Source: Microplitis mediator (taxonomy: Eukaryota > Arthropoda > Insecta > Hymenoptera > Braconidae). From it: DNA of 64,000 nt. Of the stretch, positions 1 through 12,600 are shown one piece after another. A program made the translations under genes and the position numbers. The notes under the pieces were generated by a model, which made no database searches, was not told the origin of the DNA, and saw only the letters and a program-made list of their open reading frames with translations. The first letter of the stretch is position 1, and the number at the start of each line of letters is the position of its first letter. The stretch is from positions 22,772,422 to 22,836,421 of the forward strand of contig NC_079973.1 of the NCBI RefSeq assembly GCF_029852145.1, in the 5' to 3' direction.

Positions 1-299
1 TCTCTTACCCCTTTACAATATCCATCATTTATTCATTGAGAAAGAAAAAAAGAAAAAAAACGAAGAAGAAAAGTACAAAAATGAAACATTATTTAATTCA
101 ACTCCGATTAATTATTTTGTGAACGGGTTCGTAAGCTGTCCTTGAGATCAAGAAGAAAGCTTTTCCTCTAATATAATCGTCTCGCAATACGCGATAATAA
201 ATTTAAAAAAAAAAAATATTTATAGAAATAAAAAATAAAATAGTAAAGAGAAGTAATAAAACAAGTGGGAGGGAATAGTTCGTACATGCTCTACTCAGT

Positions 300-3064
300 A
301 TTGCGTAACCGGAACGTAACAACGACGAGCCAACGCAACGAGAAAGAGAGAAGAGAGACAGTCTACATTAATATTAGTTGTTGTTTAAGTATTAGTTTGT
401 TGTTGTAAGTAGTAGTGAATGCTCTTGTCGCTGTATTAGTGGCAGTGTTACTATTAGAATTAATATTAGTATTGGTATTAGTGGCAGAAGTAGTAGAAGT
501 AGTAGTCGAGGACGACGACAAGTGGACGGGGGAAAAATAGAGAGACAGTATGATAAGCTTCAACATAACATTAGTTCGCTCGCTTTTCATTTGTCGTTTA
601 CCATCATCGACTGAAAGATCTATTCTGTCTATTTATCCAACACACAACTGAATTATGATACACACTGAGGAAAAAAGTGCCGCTTGAGGTTTAAAATCAG
701 TACTGTGGTGGAATATAAAGGAAAATAAATAAAAATAAGTATTTATAAATTCTTTTAAGTGATAAAAATAAAAAAGTAAAAATGAGGAATGATAATTCAG
801 TGACTGAAGTGGTGGGACAGCGTCATCACGTGGATTCGGTTGTTTTGTTGCGGTAGGAAATAGCCGGAAGTGGGGAAAAGTGGGGAGTTGTAGAAGAGGA
901 AGAGGTAGAAGAGGCAGTAGAGAGCAAAGGGGTGAAGAAATAAGTGAACAAGTCAGTTAAGAAGGAGAATATTAAAAGAAGAATAAGTGAGGTCTTTTTC
1001 TCTCTCGCTGGCTCTTCTCGCTCTCACGCCCGCGCTCCTCCGCGATACGAGGAAGATCCGGAAGTCGTTGGTGCTAGTGCCGTGCGTACCGCCGGAAGAG
1101 TGGGAAGAGGAGAGCTCGTTGAGTCGGAGGAGGAGAGCATTGAGCGCCGCTACACCTAGCTAGCTGAGAGTGATAGCGCGCTTCTCTCTCTCCCGCAGTT
1201 GTCGTGTTGCCAGTCGGTCTCTCACCGTCCGTCGTCGTCGTCGTCATCGCCGCCACCGCCGTCTTCGGCGCACTATCCTAAATATCGTCTACTTAAGGAC
1301 ACTCGTTATTTGTTAATTAATTGATGATAAATTGTCAATTGTGATTGTTGATAGCGAAGTGCATCTGCGGGCTCAATTTAAAGTTTTTAAAATGAATTCA
1401 TTAGAATGTTGGTTATAAAATAATATTTTTCAGTGAGTTTAAGTTTTTAAAGTTTGAGCTGGCTCGGAACGTTTCGTAAAAGGATTACAAAATCGTCGAG
1501 GGACACTTGGAGAGAGAACGGGGAAAGGAAAAAAGAGTGAAGCCTACGAGGGAAAGTCTACGTTGCGGCACACTCTACACTCTGTCGCTGGCTGTGTTTA
1601 TTTGTGCGTTCTGTGTGAGTGGATTTTTAAAATGTTTGTATCTACGTATGAGTGTCTTTAATTTTTCATTTTTATTCTTTTATTTTATTTCATTTCGTCT
1701 TCAACTTAATGGACAAAGTGAAAACGAACACGGAAAAAATAAGTTTAGGGCTGGTTGGCAGACTTTTGCTCAGTGGATAAAGTGGGGGCTCACAAGTTTA
1801 ATCAAAGTTGGATTGGTTACAGTATCAAGTGGAAGTGGAATTTGAGTGCCAGTGGAGGGAAAGAAAATTCAAACAAGTTGTAGTTGTTGAAGACAAACAA
1901 CAAGAAGAAGAAGAAGAAAAAGAAAATCAAGTACTAGTATAAGAAGAATAAGATAAAGACAAAAGAGAATTTGAAGTTGAGGCCAAAGTTAAGGTTGTCG
2001 AAGAAGTAGTAGCTGATGAGTTGTTAATAAAAAAATTGTGTACGCGTGCGCGGTTGCAATAAGCGCGTTGTTGAGGAATTAAAAGTCCGCTTAAAAAGGT
2101 TAGCGGGATAAAAAAAGTCGCGCGAAAGGATAAGAGAAAGGAATAAGAGCCTTCGAAGTCCTTGAGAGCACCCAGCGGGTAAAAGTGCTGCTGCTGCTAT
2201 TGCTCTTGTTGTTGCTGTTAGCTATTGCTGCCGATGCTGATGGAGCCAGCCGGCTGACCCTGGACAACTCACACACATCACCGAGGGCCTTATCATTATT
2301 ATTATTGTTATTGTTATTATAATTACTATTGTTGTTATCGGTAGCAGTAGTGGTGTGAAATTCAAAGGAATAAAAATTTCTTCACAAAAAAGTTTGTAGA
2401 AAAAACAAGAAAAGTTGAATAAAAAAAAAATCTATGTCTTGTGGTCATATGCAGTCGTTGACACACTGGATCGCGGACGCAAATACTCTGAGGAATTCAA
2501 AGACCAGAGACAACTTGAGTGAGATTGATCACAACAAGGGATTTTAAGTGAAAAAATCGATAAATATGGATACGTCGTGTGTTGATATTTTCCGGAGGGA
2601 AAAAAAAAATTATAAATTAAAGTGAATAGAGTGTGAGGTGATGATTTATAATTTTGTTGGTTTTATTTTATTATTTAATTTAAGTTTAATAACATAAAGT
2701 GGTAAGTGATCTCGAAAATAGTGATAGCATAATTTCGGAGGGCACAAATTTTGTTGAATAACAAATAATAAAAATATACTTCAATGTACGTCACGTGCTG
2801 CTGTTGGCAATGCACGATCTCGGATCACAAAGTCTCGTGGTCAATTGAGAAGGATTTTAATAATTATTATCGACGTAATTATTGTTATTATTATAATTGT
2901 TACTGTGATTGTGATTGTTACTGTCGTTTTACTGTATTGAAGATGATGAGAAACACTTCGAGAGAGTCTTAACGATTTTGGAGTATTATAGATTTTTTTT
3001 CGTTGCCCGTTGGATTTTAACGTTTAATTAATAACGCTGTACAATTGACGGAGGATTTATTGAG
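300..3064 (+). other. Putative long 5' leader exon of the ken-like gene
   Basis: No convincing protein is encoded here. The short ORFs are low-complexity or overlap one another. The strand is rich in GAA/GAG/AAG purine runs and short trinucleotide runs, and GC content is higher than in the flanks between about 1000 and 1270 and between 2040 and 2280. A consensus splice donor (GAG followed by GTGAGT) sits at 3062-3067, so an exon ending at 3064 is likely. The first acceptor that opens a real coding exon downstream on the same strand is at 19271-19272, just before the BTB exon. I therefore infer a 5' UTR exon and an intron of about 16 kb. The transcription start is not defined, and this could instead be an exon of another transcript. 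Confidence 0.35.
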
Positions 3065-3767
3065 GTGAGTTTCGTTTAGTCTTTTCATTGAAAAAAAAAA
3101 AATGTAGTTCTAATAATGACATTACTAATTTGTTAATTATCGCTATTAAATAGATAAAAAATTTTTTTTTATACCAAATAAAATGTCGTTGTCAAATGCG
3201 TACGAATGGACAATTGACGGCATGCGTAAATCACTTTGATAAAAAATATATTTTTTTTTCTAACGACCTATTTTGTTAATTACTAAATATTAATTAGTTC
3301 ATGATACGAATTAATAGTCTATAATGAAATCAATTAACGAGTATTGAAGTATAATTAATCATTTCTAGAAAGAGATCATTAACTGGAGGCAGTTGACGGA
3401 ATTTTTTTTCTAACTCAAATCACGAAAATTTTTTTTTTTTTAATTATTTTCATTCAACGTGTGTAGATTAATAAATTATCACCTGCACTTAAAAATTATA
3501 TACTGAGTTGCGTACATCCAAGAAATATATATATATATATATATATAGATATGAAATTATCATTATTACCCAACAATTTTAAATTATTGATAGTGTCAAA
3601 ATTTGAAGAGAAAGTTTCGAAGATAAAAAATTTTCTAATACTCGAAGTAATTTTATATTAATTAACATTTGATAAATCAATTAAAGTAACGAAATATCAA
3701 AAGTCCATTACAAAATATATGCATTGAATCAATTAAAAAAAGGAAATTTTTTTTTTTATCATTAGAT

Positions 3768-3815
<48 letters not shown>

Positions 3816-4702
3816 TTAATGTGTGTATGTGCGTGGTTTATGAATGAAATAAATAGAATCTAATTGATGATCGTGAGTTACGCAATCTATTGGAGAGGAA
3901 AAGTGATCTGTCGTCAAGGTCGTCGACGATGTAATAACGTAAGAGTAGCGGGAAGTAATGAGGCATTTGTCAACATCACTTGTCTTTTTATAAAATATTT
4001 ATCTTTTATAGTTACATATTATTTATTTTCTTATTATATTTATTACTCATTATTGTTTATGTTTTTATTGCAATCAATTCTATATTGAAACCCCTTAATT
4101 TTTAATTAAAATTCTGTCATTTTAAATTGAGTAATTTTTTGGTCTGAAAATTTACTTTTTCTCGTTTATTTTTTTTTCTCAACTATCATTGTTGTTAGCA
4201 GTATTGCGTGATGTGTGTATATGCATGACAAATATTTTTCTCGGTATCGTAAGGCTGGAAATTATTTAAAACTAGTTAAGAGTATATTTAATGTTATGTG
4301 TAGTGTAGACAGTAGAAAGATACTTGGGGATTCAGTTGTAACACGTGTCATAATAACTTTGCGTAAGCGGTTCGGTGTCAATATGTACTTATTTTATGTA
4401 GTACTGTATGTATGTATGAATTTATGTTTATTTTTATGTCTAATTTATGTATAATGAGTTTACATTATAGAGTAGGTTAATTTTATTTTTATATTTTAAT
4501 CTGAGTGCTGAAAATATTTTATTTCGAAAAATAAATACTGATATTATTAAAAAATAAAATTAACGCGGAAGTAGTTCTTATAAATTCTATTCGGATGGAT
4601 TGTAAATTATTAGCTGAAGGCTCGGAAAAATGTTACCCGAAATTTTCGATAAAGAAAAAAAATTTTTTAAAAAATTGTCTTTCATTAAAATTATTTTTGA
4701 GT

Positions 4703-5001
4703 ACACTGTCAAAAATTAACGGAGTAATAACGCGGAGTAAATGCGGAACAGATTTTCGTTTATTTATTTAATCCACTCGAAGTAAAATTCACTCCGAAGG
4801 GAAGTTTATTTTAATGTGAAAACTCCGAATCGGAGTGAATGCAGATTTAAATAAAATCCAAATCACTCCGATGAAAAAACGAATTCTCTATTTACTCCGT
4901 ATGCGGAATGATTTTTTCTCATACTCCGGAACCCCGAGCGAATTTGGATTTAAATAAAATTCGTGACCACTCCGAATTCACTCCCGATTTTTTATAGCGT
5001 A
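4703..5001. repeat. MITE family C, copy 1
   Basis: The ends are inverted copies: the left begins ACACTGTCAAAAATTAACGG and the right ends with a poly-T stretch then TAGCGT. The interior repeats words such as CGGAGTGAAT and CACTCCG in both orientations. Related copies lie at 32321-32574, 33407-33512 and 43261-43578. It is non-coding. Superfamily not assigned. Confidence 0.6.
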
Positions 5002-8000
5002 GTTTGCATGCCACTTGTAATAAAATTAAAATTTCTAAAGCCATTGGATGACTATCCAAGTAATCTTATAAAAGTTTCATAAGAACACTAAAAATTTTTG
5101 CTATTTTCAAAAATTCTTGGATCTTTCTTATTTATATCGAATCAATTGTCATCCCGAATTCCTTCGAAAATAAATTAAGGGAGAGAGTGAATGAGTGAAT
5201 ATGTGAAAAATGATAAAAAACTAAGTATGTAGTACGAAGAAGAAAATAAAACCTTAGGTCTTCTTCCGATCACGACTGCAATTCCCGCAAGGTGATTTAC
5301 TAATTAATGAGTCGCTGTGCCGGAGAATCGATTGTCGGGTCTCAGGGTGTCTTGATCCGCGATTAATTAACGCGCGAGGCCACTTAATTAGCGTCATTTA
5401 TATCACCAGACAGTACTATTGAATATTTCTTAGATTTCAATTATTTTTTATTTTCTTATCTATTTATATATTTTTATTTTCTACTTGCATTAATTACTGC
5501 TTTACAATAACTAAGAAAAATCTAAATTTTTAGTTTAAAATTATAATAACTTGTAACTTAATGAATTTATCTAAACATTATCGGAGTAATTAATAATATT
5601 GTTTGGTATGTGTATAAAATAGCAATCGCTAGATAAATTTAAATACTTGCGTACATATTCTCACGCTTGCTGTATAATATATAATATAGTAATAAATATT
5701 ATAAAACGTGTTTTGTTTAGTATATATTTATATAAATGTCACCATAAATATATTATGACAAATGCTGATAAACATTTAAAGGAATTAAAAAATTTTTTTA
5801 TAGCAAAAAAAAAATATAAACATTTTTTTCTCTATTAATTTCTTTTACTCTAAAAAAAAAAAAAAAAACGGATATGTATCAATGAATCTTGCAAAGCTTT
5901 AGTTTTTTTCTTATGTCAAAGAAATATTTTTCCCACATTAACTGAGACAGATATAAATAAAAATAATAATGAAGGCAAAGTAGAAAAGTAAAAGAGAAAG
6001 AAAGGGGAATGAACCGCGAGTAAAAGGAGAAGAGGTGAATAAAGTACTAGAGACATGATATATAAAGGCGAAAAAAAATAAAATAAAGTATAAGAGAATA
6101 CATAATAATAAAAAAAAATAAAATAAAAAGATGAAGAGCAAGACGAGTTGGCGAGACGATGTGGGAAAAGAGGAAGCTAATCAGAAGCGGAGGTACGCTC
6201 TGGCGAATCCCAGAGCTTTGAGAATAACCACCACGTACTCTGTAATACAGAATATATATATTATATATATAAAATGTATGTATGTATATATTATACGAGT
6301 AAAGTAGAGCATCAACCACCGCCACATTTTTTTACTTGTAGCTCTTTAATTGCAGTTACTTGTTAAAGTTCTCTTAGTGCTGCCGTATTTTACGTTGCAC
6401 TGCATTTCCTATATCTCCAGCTAGTTTTTCCCCCCTACTAACCGAGTCTACCCTTTCCTGCTTCCCTCTTTAGATTGTGACCGAAGGGTCTTTTAATAAG
6501 CCTCTGATACACTCAATTTGAGTCGAAAAAATATTTCGCATTTAATTAGTCGTCCATTCAATTCATTACTAATAATTTCCTGCAGGCAAACAATTTTTTT
6601 TTATGTAACAAAAAAAATTTACTACTGACTATTTTTATAAATAACTAAAGATATATGGAGTTAAGCTAAAAAAAAAAATCTATTTAGAAATTTCTAAAAA
6701 AAATTTTGAGTTAATAAAAAATTTTTAATTGTAAATCGATCTATTTTCTATAAAAATAAGATTATTTCATGTCAATTAAGCGAATAGGTATGATAAGAAA
6801 AATTCTTGAATGGAATTTATCAAAATCTAAAAAAAAACTGAGATAATAAAATCGTTAAAAAAATATTATTTAATGTAATTGATGAGAATTTTAGTGTACG
6901 TGAATTGAAAATATTTTATTATTATTTTTAGTGGTAAAATAATTTCATTGATGATTTTAGTGTTACATAAAAATTATAACTTACTCAAGTGAGTAGGTCA
7001 TGGTATCCTTTTTTTTTTTTAACATCAGTCGGTCTTCAATTAGCGACATTGCACATGTGACCATATGTCTGTGTGAATAAATATTTGAGCCACGCGAGTC
7101 GCATACATCTGACACACACGAATGTCAACGCTTAATATATCATAAAATGTATGTATATATATATATATATATATATACAAGGATAGTGAGGATAAATTTA
7201 AGAAATGATGTATGTGAAAAGTAAATGGAAAGTTTAAGGATTTTATTTACAGCGAGTCGGGTATGGAAACTTTTAAATTTCTCAGGTTTTGTTTACTGTC
7301 GACTTACTCTACACTCCACTGTACGGAGTTTGCTTCAACTATACCAAAGTGGCTGAGTTATACGTCTGTATAAATCGCCAGAGATTACCTGTTGCACGAG
7401 GGAATATTTACATTTGCAAGGGTTGGGTAAATTATTCATGTCGGCCAACTGAGTCATTTTGTAAATGTATAACCCGTGCCAAATGAAATTTTATGCTCGA
7501 CTCTGTCTACCTGCTCGTTACGCTCCAGTAAAGGATTTCAAGTTTAACCTTTACGTTTAATGGATAAGCTGTAATTTAAGGTCCGCCCTTCAACCCTACT
7601 TAGGGTTATCTAAAATCGAGAGTACTTACTTTTCCTTCTATTCTATTCTTCTCACTTCTAAATCTTTGTGTAATAACTTTCTCTCTACATTTTTAAATTT
7701 GTTTAGTACAAAAATATATTAAGTAAAAGGAGTATTATGTACTTAAAAATTTATGTATCGTAGATTTTATTTATTTGAGAGACGTCTGGACTGAATGGGA
7801 AACCAAAAATTTTTTTACAAACTGCTTTCAAGTCTTTATTAATTACTTCGACATTTAATATCGGGCAATTTTACGTGCATGGAATTTTTTTTTAAAATTA
7901 TTCTTTGAGTAAAATTAAAAAAAAATTGCATTTGCCTGCGAAACTATCAATTATTAATTAATAAGTCTCTTTCATTACAACTCTGATCTCAAAGACCCTA

Positions 8001-8950
8001 AAACACAAAAGTGTCAATTTAAACTGCGCGCAGTTGAATTGTTGACGTTAACGTCGAGGTCAGCAACAAACGTCAAATAAAACGTAATATAAAGACTCAG
8101 AGAATAAGAAAGAAAAGAAGAAAGACGAGGACGTGGTTTATAATAACAACAATAACAATAACAATAGTAACAAAATGAAAAAAAAATCGAGGAAAGAATC
8201 TCTACGTCAAAAACTTTTTCTACCTCTTCCCTTTCACTTTCCTCTATCGCGTTCGTTATATTTACCTACACCGTTTTTGAACCTCACTACTTTTCTAATC
8301 TTCTTATTTTATGCTCGCACTCTCGGCTACTATATCTACATATATAGATAATAAGCCTCATACTTATACTCGTACAAATATTAATATCGTGCAAAGCAGC
8401 ATCCATTATATCTGCCTGTCTGAATTATTCTCTCACTCGTAAGTTTATAAACTTGCTTGTGATCAGTCTGTCAGTCTTAGTGATCACACTCATATCCTCA
8501 TATCCTCTACTCTATACCTTATTCGCTCTTAAAATACCTACACACACATTATCTATCTCTCAACCGCGATATTTCTCATTCTATCTTTATTATAACCATT
8601 TTCTTTGTGTATATATATATATACATACATACATACACAAATAAGTTTGTAGTACATACTGTGAGATGGATTCACCTTGCGTGTACTTTATATTACATTA
8701 CTTATAAAGTACTCTCGTCTGTACAAATGCGTATTGTACAGATGGTTACGGTGTAACGAGCACCGAGTAATAAAACGATGAGATGTAAGTAGGTATTGCC
8801 TGGGAGAACGTGGGATAAATTATTACTAGAAAGACGTTATATATAAATATATAATATGTAAGCAAGGGCAGCTCAAGGGATTATAAAGAGGAAACCGAGC
8901 GTTGTGAAAGTTGGACTGATCAACATCTTTAAATTTTTTCTGACTCACTC

Positions 8951-8951
8951 A

Positions 8952-8993
<42 letters not shown>
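8951..8993. repeat. (ATT)n microsatellite
   Basis: Uninterrupted ATT repeats, about 14 copies, ending at TTAATATT. Confidence 0.9.
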
Positions 8994-8997
<4 letters not shown>

Positions 8998-9046
8998 ATT
9001 TATATTATATTGTTCAATTTTAGTTATTATATATATGTATATTATA

Positions 9047-9677
9047 AACTGTGTCAAAATAAGTTTTTATTTTTTTTTTTTCGATTAAATGTATCTTAAA
9101 AGTTTCTTCAATATAAAAAAAAATTCTCCTAAAGTTTAAGCTCAATATCTCAAAAATTGAGCTGGCGCAAAGGAGGGTCTCCTTTCGCATTTAAATAACA
9201 ATGTAAAATTTTTTTTTTTAATTTTTAAAATAACTACAAGAAGATAATTTTTTTTTCAATTTTGCTTTTGACTATCTTGTAGGAAATTTAATTTTCTACA
9301 AAATTGTCTATGTCCATTTTTTTCCTAGACTCAACAGAAACGAAGTTACAGAAGGCCGAATAGGAGAAAAAAAATAATTAATGAATTAATAACGGAAAAA
9401 AACTTATTAATTTAACTTATCAATTAATTAACTCAATATATGCTTCATTATTAATTAAAAATTTTTGAATTCAACATTATTTCGAATTAATAACAAAACA
9501 AAATTTACAATAAAACAGAAATTAATTATAATTATAATAAGAGGGAGACCCCCTTTGCGCCAGCTCAATTTTTGAGATATTGAGCTCAAACTTTAGGAGA
9601 ATTTTTTTTTTATATTGAAGAAACTTTTAAGATACGTTTAATCGAAAAAAAAAATAAAAACTTATTTTGACACAGTC
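9047..9677. repeat. Mariner-like foldback MITE with ~130-bp terminal inverted repeats
   Basis: The first ~135 bp, beginning AACTGTGTCAAAATAAG, return in reverse complement at about 9541-9677. The arms are nearly perfect, including the word GAGCTGGCGCAAAGG and its complement. The dinucleotide TA flanks both ends (9045-9046 and 9678-9679), as expected for Tc1/mariner target-site duplication. The centre has no transposase, so it is non-autonomous. Near-identity of the arms suggests recent activity or hairpin-mediated repair. Superfamily is inferred from the TA flanks only. Confidence 0.7.
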
Positions 9678-12600
9678 TAATATATTACCTTATACCATTA
9701 CAAAATAAAATATCCTACACATTTTATTTACTAATTATTTTAACTTAAAATTTGTTATTTAACTTCTTATCTGTGTAACAGAGCATCTAAAAAATAATAT
9801 ACTTATTTTATATTTCAAATCCAGTCAGTCAATAAATATTTTATTGATAAATTTAATTGCCAAAAAATATATGATCAATAAATAAAAATTCCTACTTTAT
9901 ATCTGATTGGAAAAAATATGTAATTTTTAACAGTGTTTACTTGTGTTACTTTGTAGTTAAAAAGTGTATTTTATTTTAAACTGATAATTTAACTTTTACT
10001 ACTCTACTGACTAATTGTACTGTGTAACATGAAGTCGAACTATTAAATATAATTATATTATGATAAACTGCAGTTGGAAAAAAAAGTATGTCAGTTACCT
10101 AAATCATCGATATAATGTATCATATTTTTTATTTATTAGAATCGTAGTAGGCCATCGATTTTTTATTTTATTATAAAAATTTTTTAACGTCGCGCCACAT
10201 TTGATAAGCGCTATCGGCTTGTTTAACGACCTTTCTCAAGTGTAACGATTCTTTCCGAGTTCTCTACTTCTAATACATCTACAAATAAAAAAAAATAATA
10301 ATTTCTTCACGGTCACCGTTGTCTCTAATAGACTACAAATAAAACACTCACTACAAAGCCACTAGTAAATTAAATTAAAAAATAATTTTTATTTTTTTTT
10401 ACAATTAACTTGAAAAATATCTATTGTCTAACGTTTAATCGCTTTTACGACCGGAAATCGTGACAAATAAAATCATCAATTAACTTATATACACTATTCA
10501 ATAAATGTCTTGTAATATATTATCTTAATTGTGTTAAATCTATATCCTGTATCGATATGTAACTTACTCCGGAATTTTAAAGTGACTTGGGAATTAAAAA
10601 AAAATTAACCTTGATATGCTAAATGATTTTTTTTTTTTTATTTAATTTATATGTTGAGGAATGAATAAAAAATATATAAAATAAATGTGGACAAGATTAA
10701 ATAATAAAATTACCCGGTGGCCCGACCTCTTCATTGTTACAAACTCACGACGTGAATCAACTCTCGCAATCGTCCGGCTCACATCATCATGACACGCCAA
10801 TCATCCTCGGCGCCCGTTTCCATTCGTCGTTCTGCTGAGCGTACGACCCAAATACCAAATTTTACGTTACATGTTCTAGTATAAATATATATGTATATAT
10901 GTATAAATGTGTGTGTATGTAATTGTAAGTACATAAAATATGATAGTTTATAAGAGCTGAGGTATACGGCTGCAAGCAGAGCGCGAAATCGAAAGGAAAT
11001 TTCATGAAGAGGATGCGCGATATCATAATGACGATCTAATTGAGCATCTTAAGAGATGTTCACTTTGATCGTAAGTCACGCAATAATTATTAGCATATAA
11101 TCAGTCGATCTATTATATACAATATTAAATATTATGTTTACATTTAAATAGATATATTAAATGCAACATTGTAAAGAGGAAATGGGCAGCATTTTGGAAA
11201 AATTTTTATAAAGATGATTTTTGGGCAAAATTGTAAAGCATGGGGTAGCCAACTTGCCTGATATTTTCATAGACCCCGTGAATAAAATTTTTTTCTTCTA
11301 AATAGAATATAATTTCGCGGATTTATCTTATTTTATTTACTCTGAAAATTTTCGCCTGTAAAAAAATATTCTACTTTACTATCATTTTTTTTTTTAGTAA
11401 TTCATAAGCTTATGTAAACACTAGAGTTTTCAAGGTTATCAAATACAAGAAAATAAATGAGATAAAGACAAGTGTTTATTAGCACATGTGTGACTTTCGA
11501 AAAATAAAATTAAGACAGTCGGCGGACAGGATGTCAATATAATAATTAATAATAAATAGGAATTCTCCTCCATAATCACTGTAATTAACGTTATTGCTAT
11601 TATTTATAATGTATGAGATCATTTTTTTATGTAACTGTCCAAATTTTTCTAGTCCTAGTGCACTTCGTGCGGCACTCGTAAAATTTTAGGTTGTTTTTTT
11701 TTATCACAGTTGCATTTAATTACATAAAATTTAATCTTTACAGCCAATTAAACCTTTGGTTTATTTTATTTAACTATTTATTTAATATTTCCGTCCGTAA
11801 ATTCCAGGCATAAAGATAATTAATTAATTGAATATAAACTTCAATTACTTTTGAATTTCGATAATTAAAATTGAATAATTAATACATGTAAAGCTTACTA
11901 CATTTTATTATTAATTATGTAAAAAAAAATTATTATGTAATTAATAAAGAGACCTATGATTTATTTTTATCGAATTCCTTCATCGGTGAAATAAGTAGTG
12001 GACTATGTATAGAAGTATTTATACAGAATTATGAACTTTTACAAGTCCGATAAGCTAGACAACAGTCGAACGATTTAAACTGTTGACAAATTTAATACGG
12101 TGTGTCTGCTTCGTTTTTCATCAGCCGGAAATATATTGTACATTTTTATTTATCCCTTATTTGTCATTATTTGAATTGAAAAAAAAAAATAAAAATAATA
12201 ATAAATAAATAAATAAAATAAACGCTGCGCTGACCGCAAACTTTCACTTAAAATTATATTTATCAAACAATAATTACGATAATAAAGTATTCCGTGTAGC
12301 AAAAAGGTCTACAATGTAAGCGATTTGTCGTCAGGTTTGACATACGCACACGAAATAAATAATGAAAAGGGAGTTGGTCGAAAGTATATTGTATCAAGGA
12401 CAAACGTTGCGGTGAAGTGTCTAAAGAAGACCATCCGTTTCTTAATATTTATATATACATATATATATATACATCTGTATATTTATATAGGTACATCGTA
12501 TTATATATATATACTTCTGTATGTTGGTCTGCACGTCCATCCGTCCGTTCCTTCAATTCGTATGTCCGCAGAAAGGAGTATAGACCAAGTCCATGTGCGG

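Noticed and set aside
363..590. Minus-strand ORF rich in Ser, Thr and Asn
   Set aside because: It comes from trinucleotide-rich purine sequence, has no domain, and lies in a probable leader exon on the other strand.
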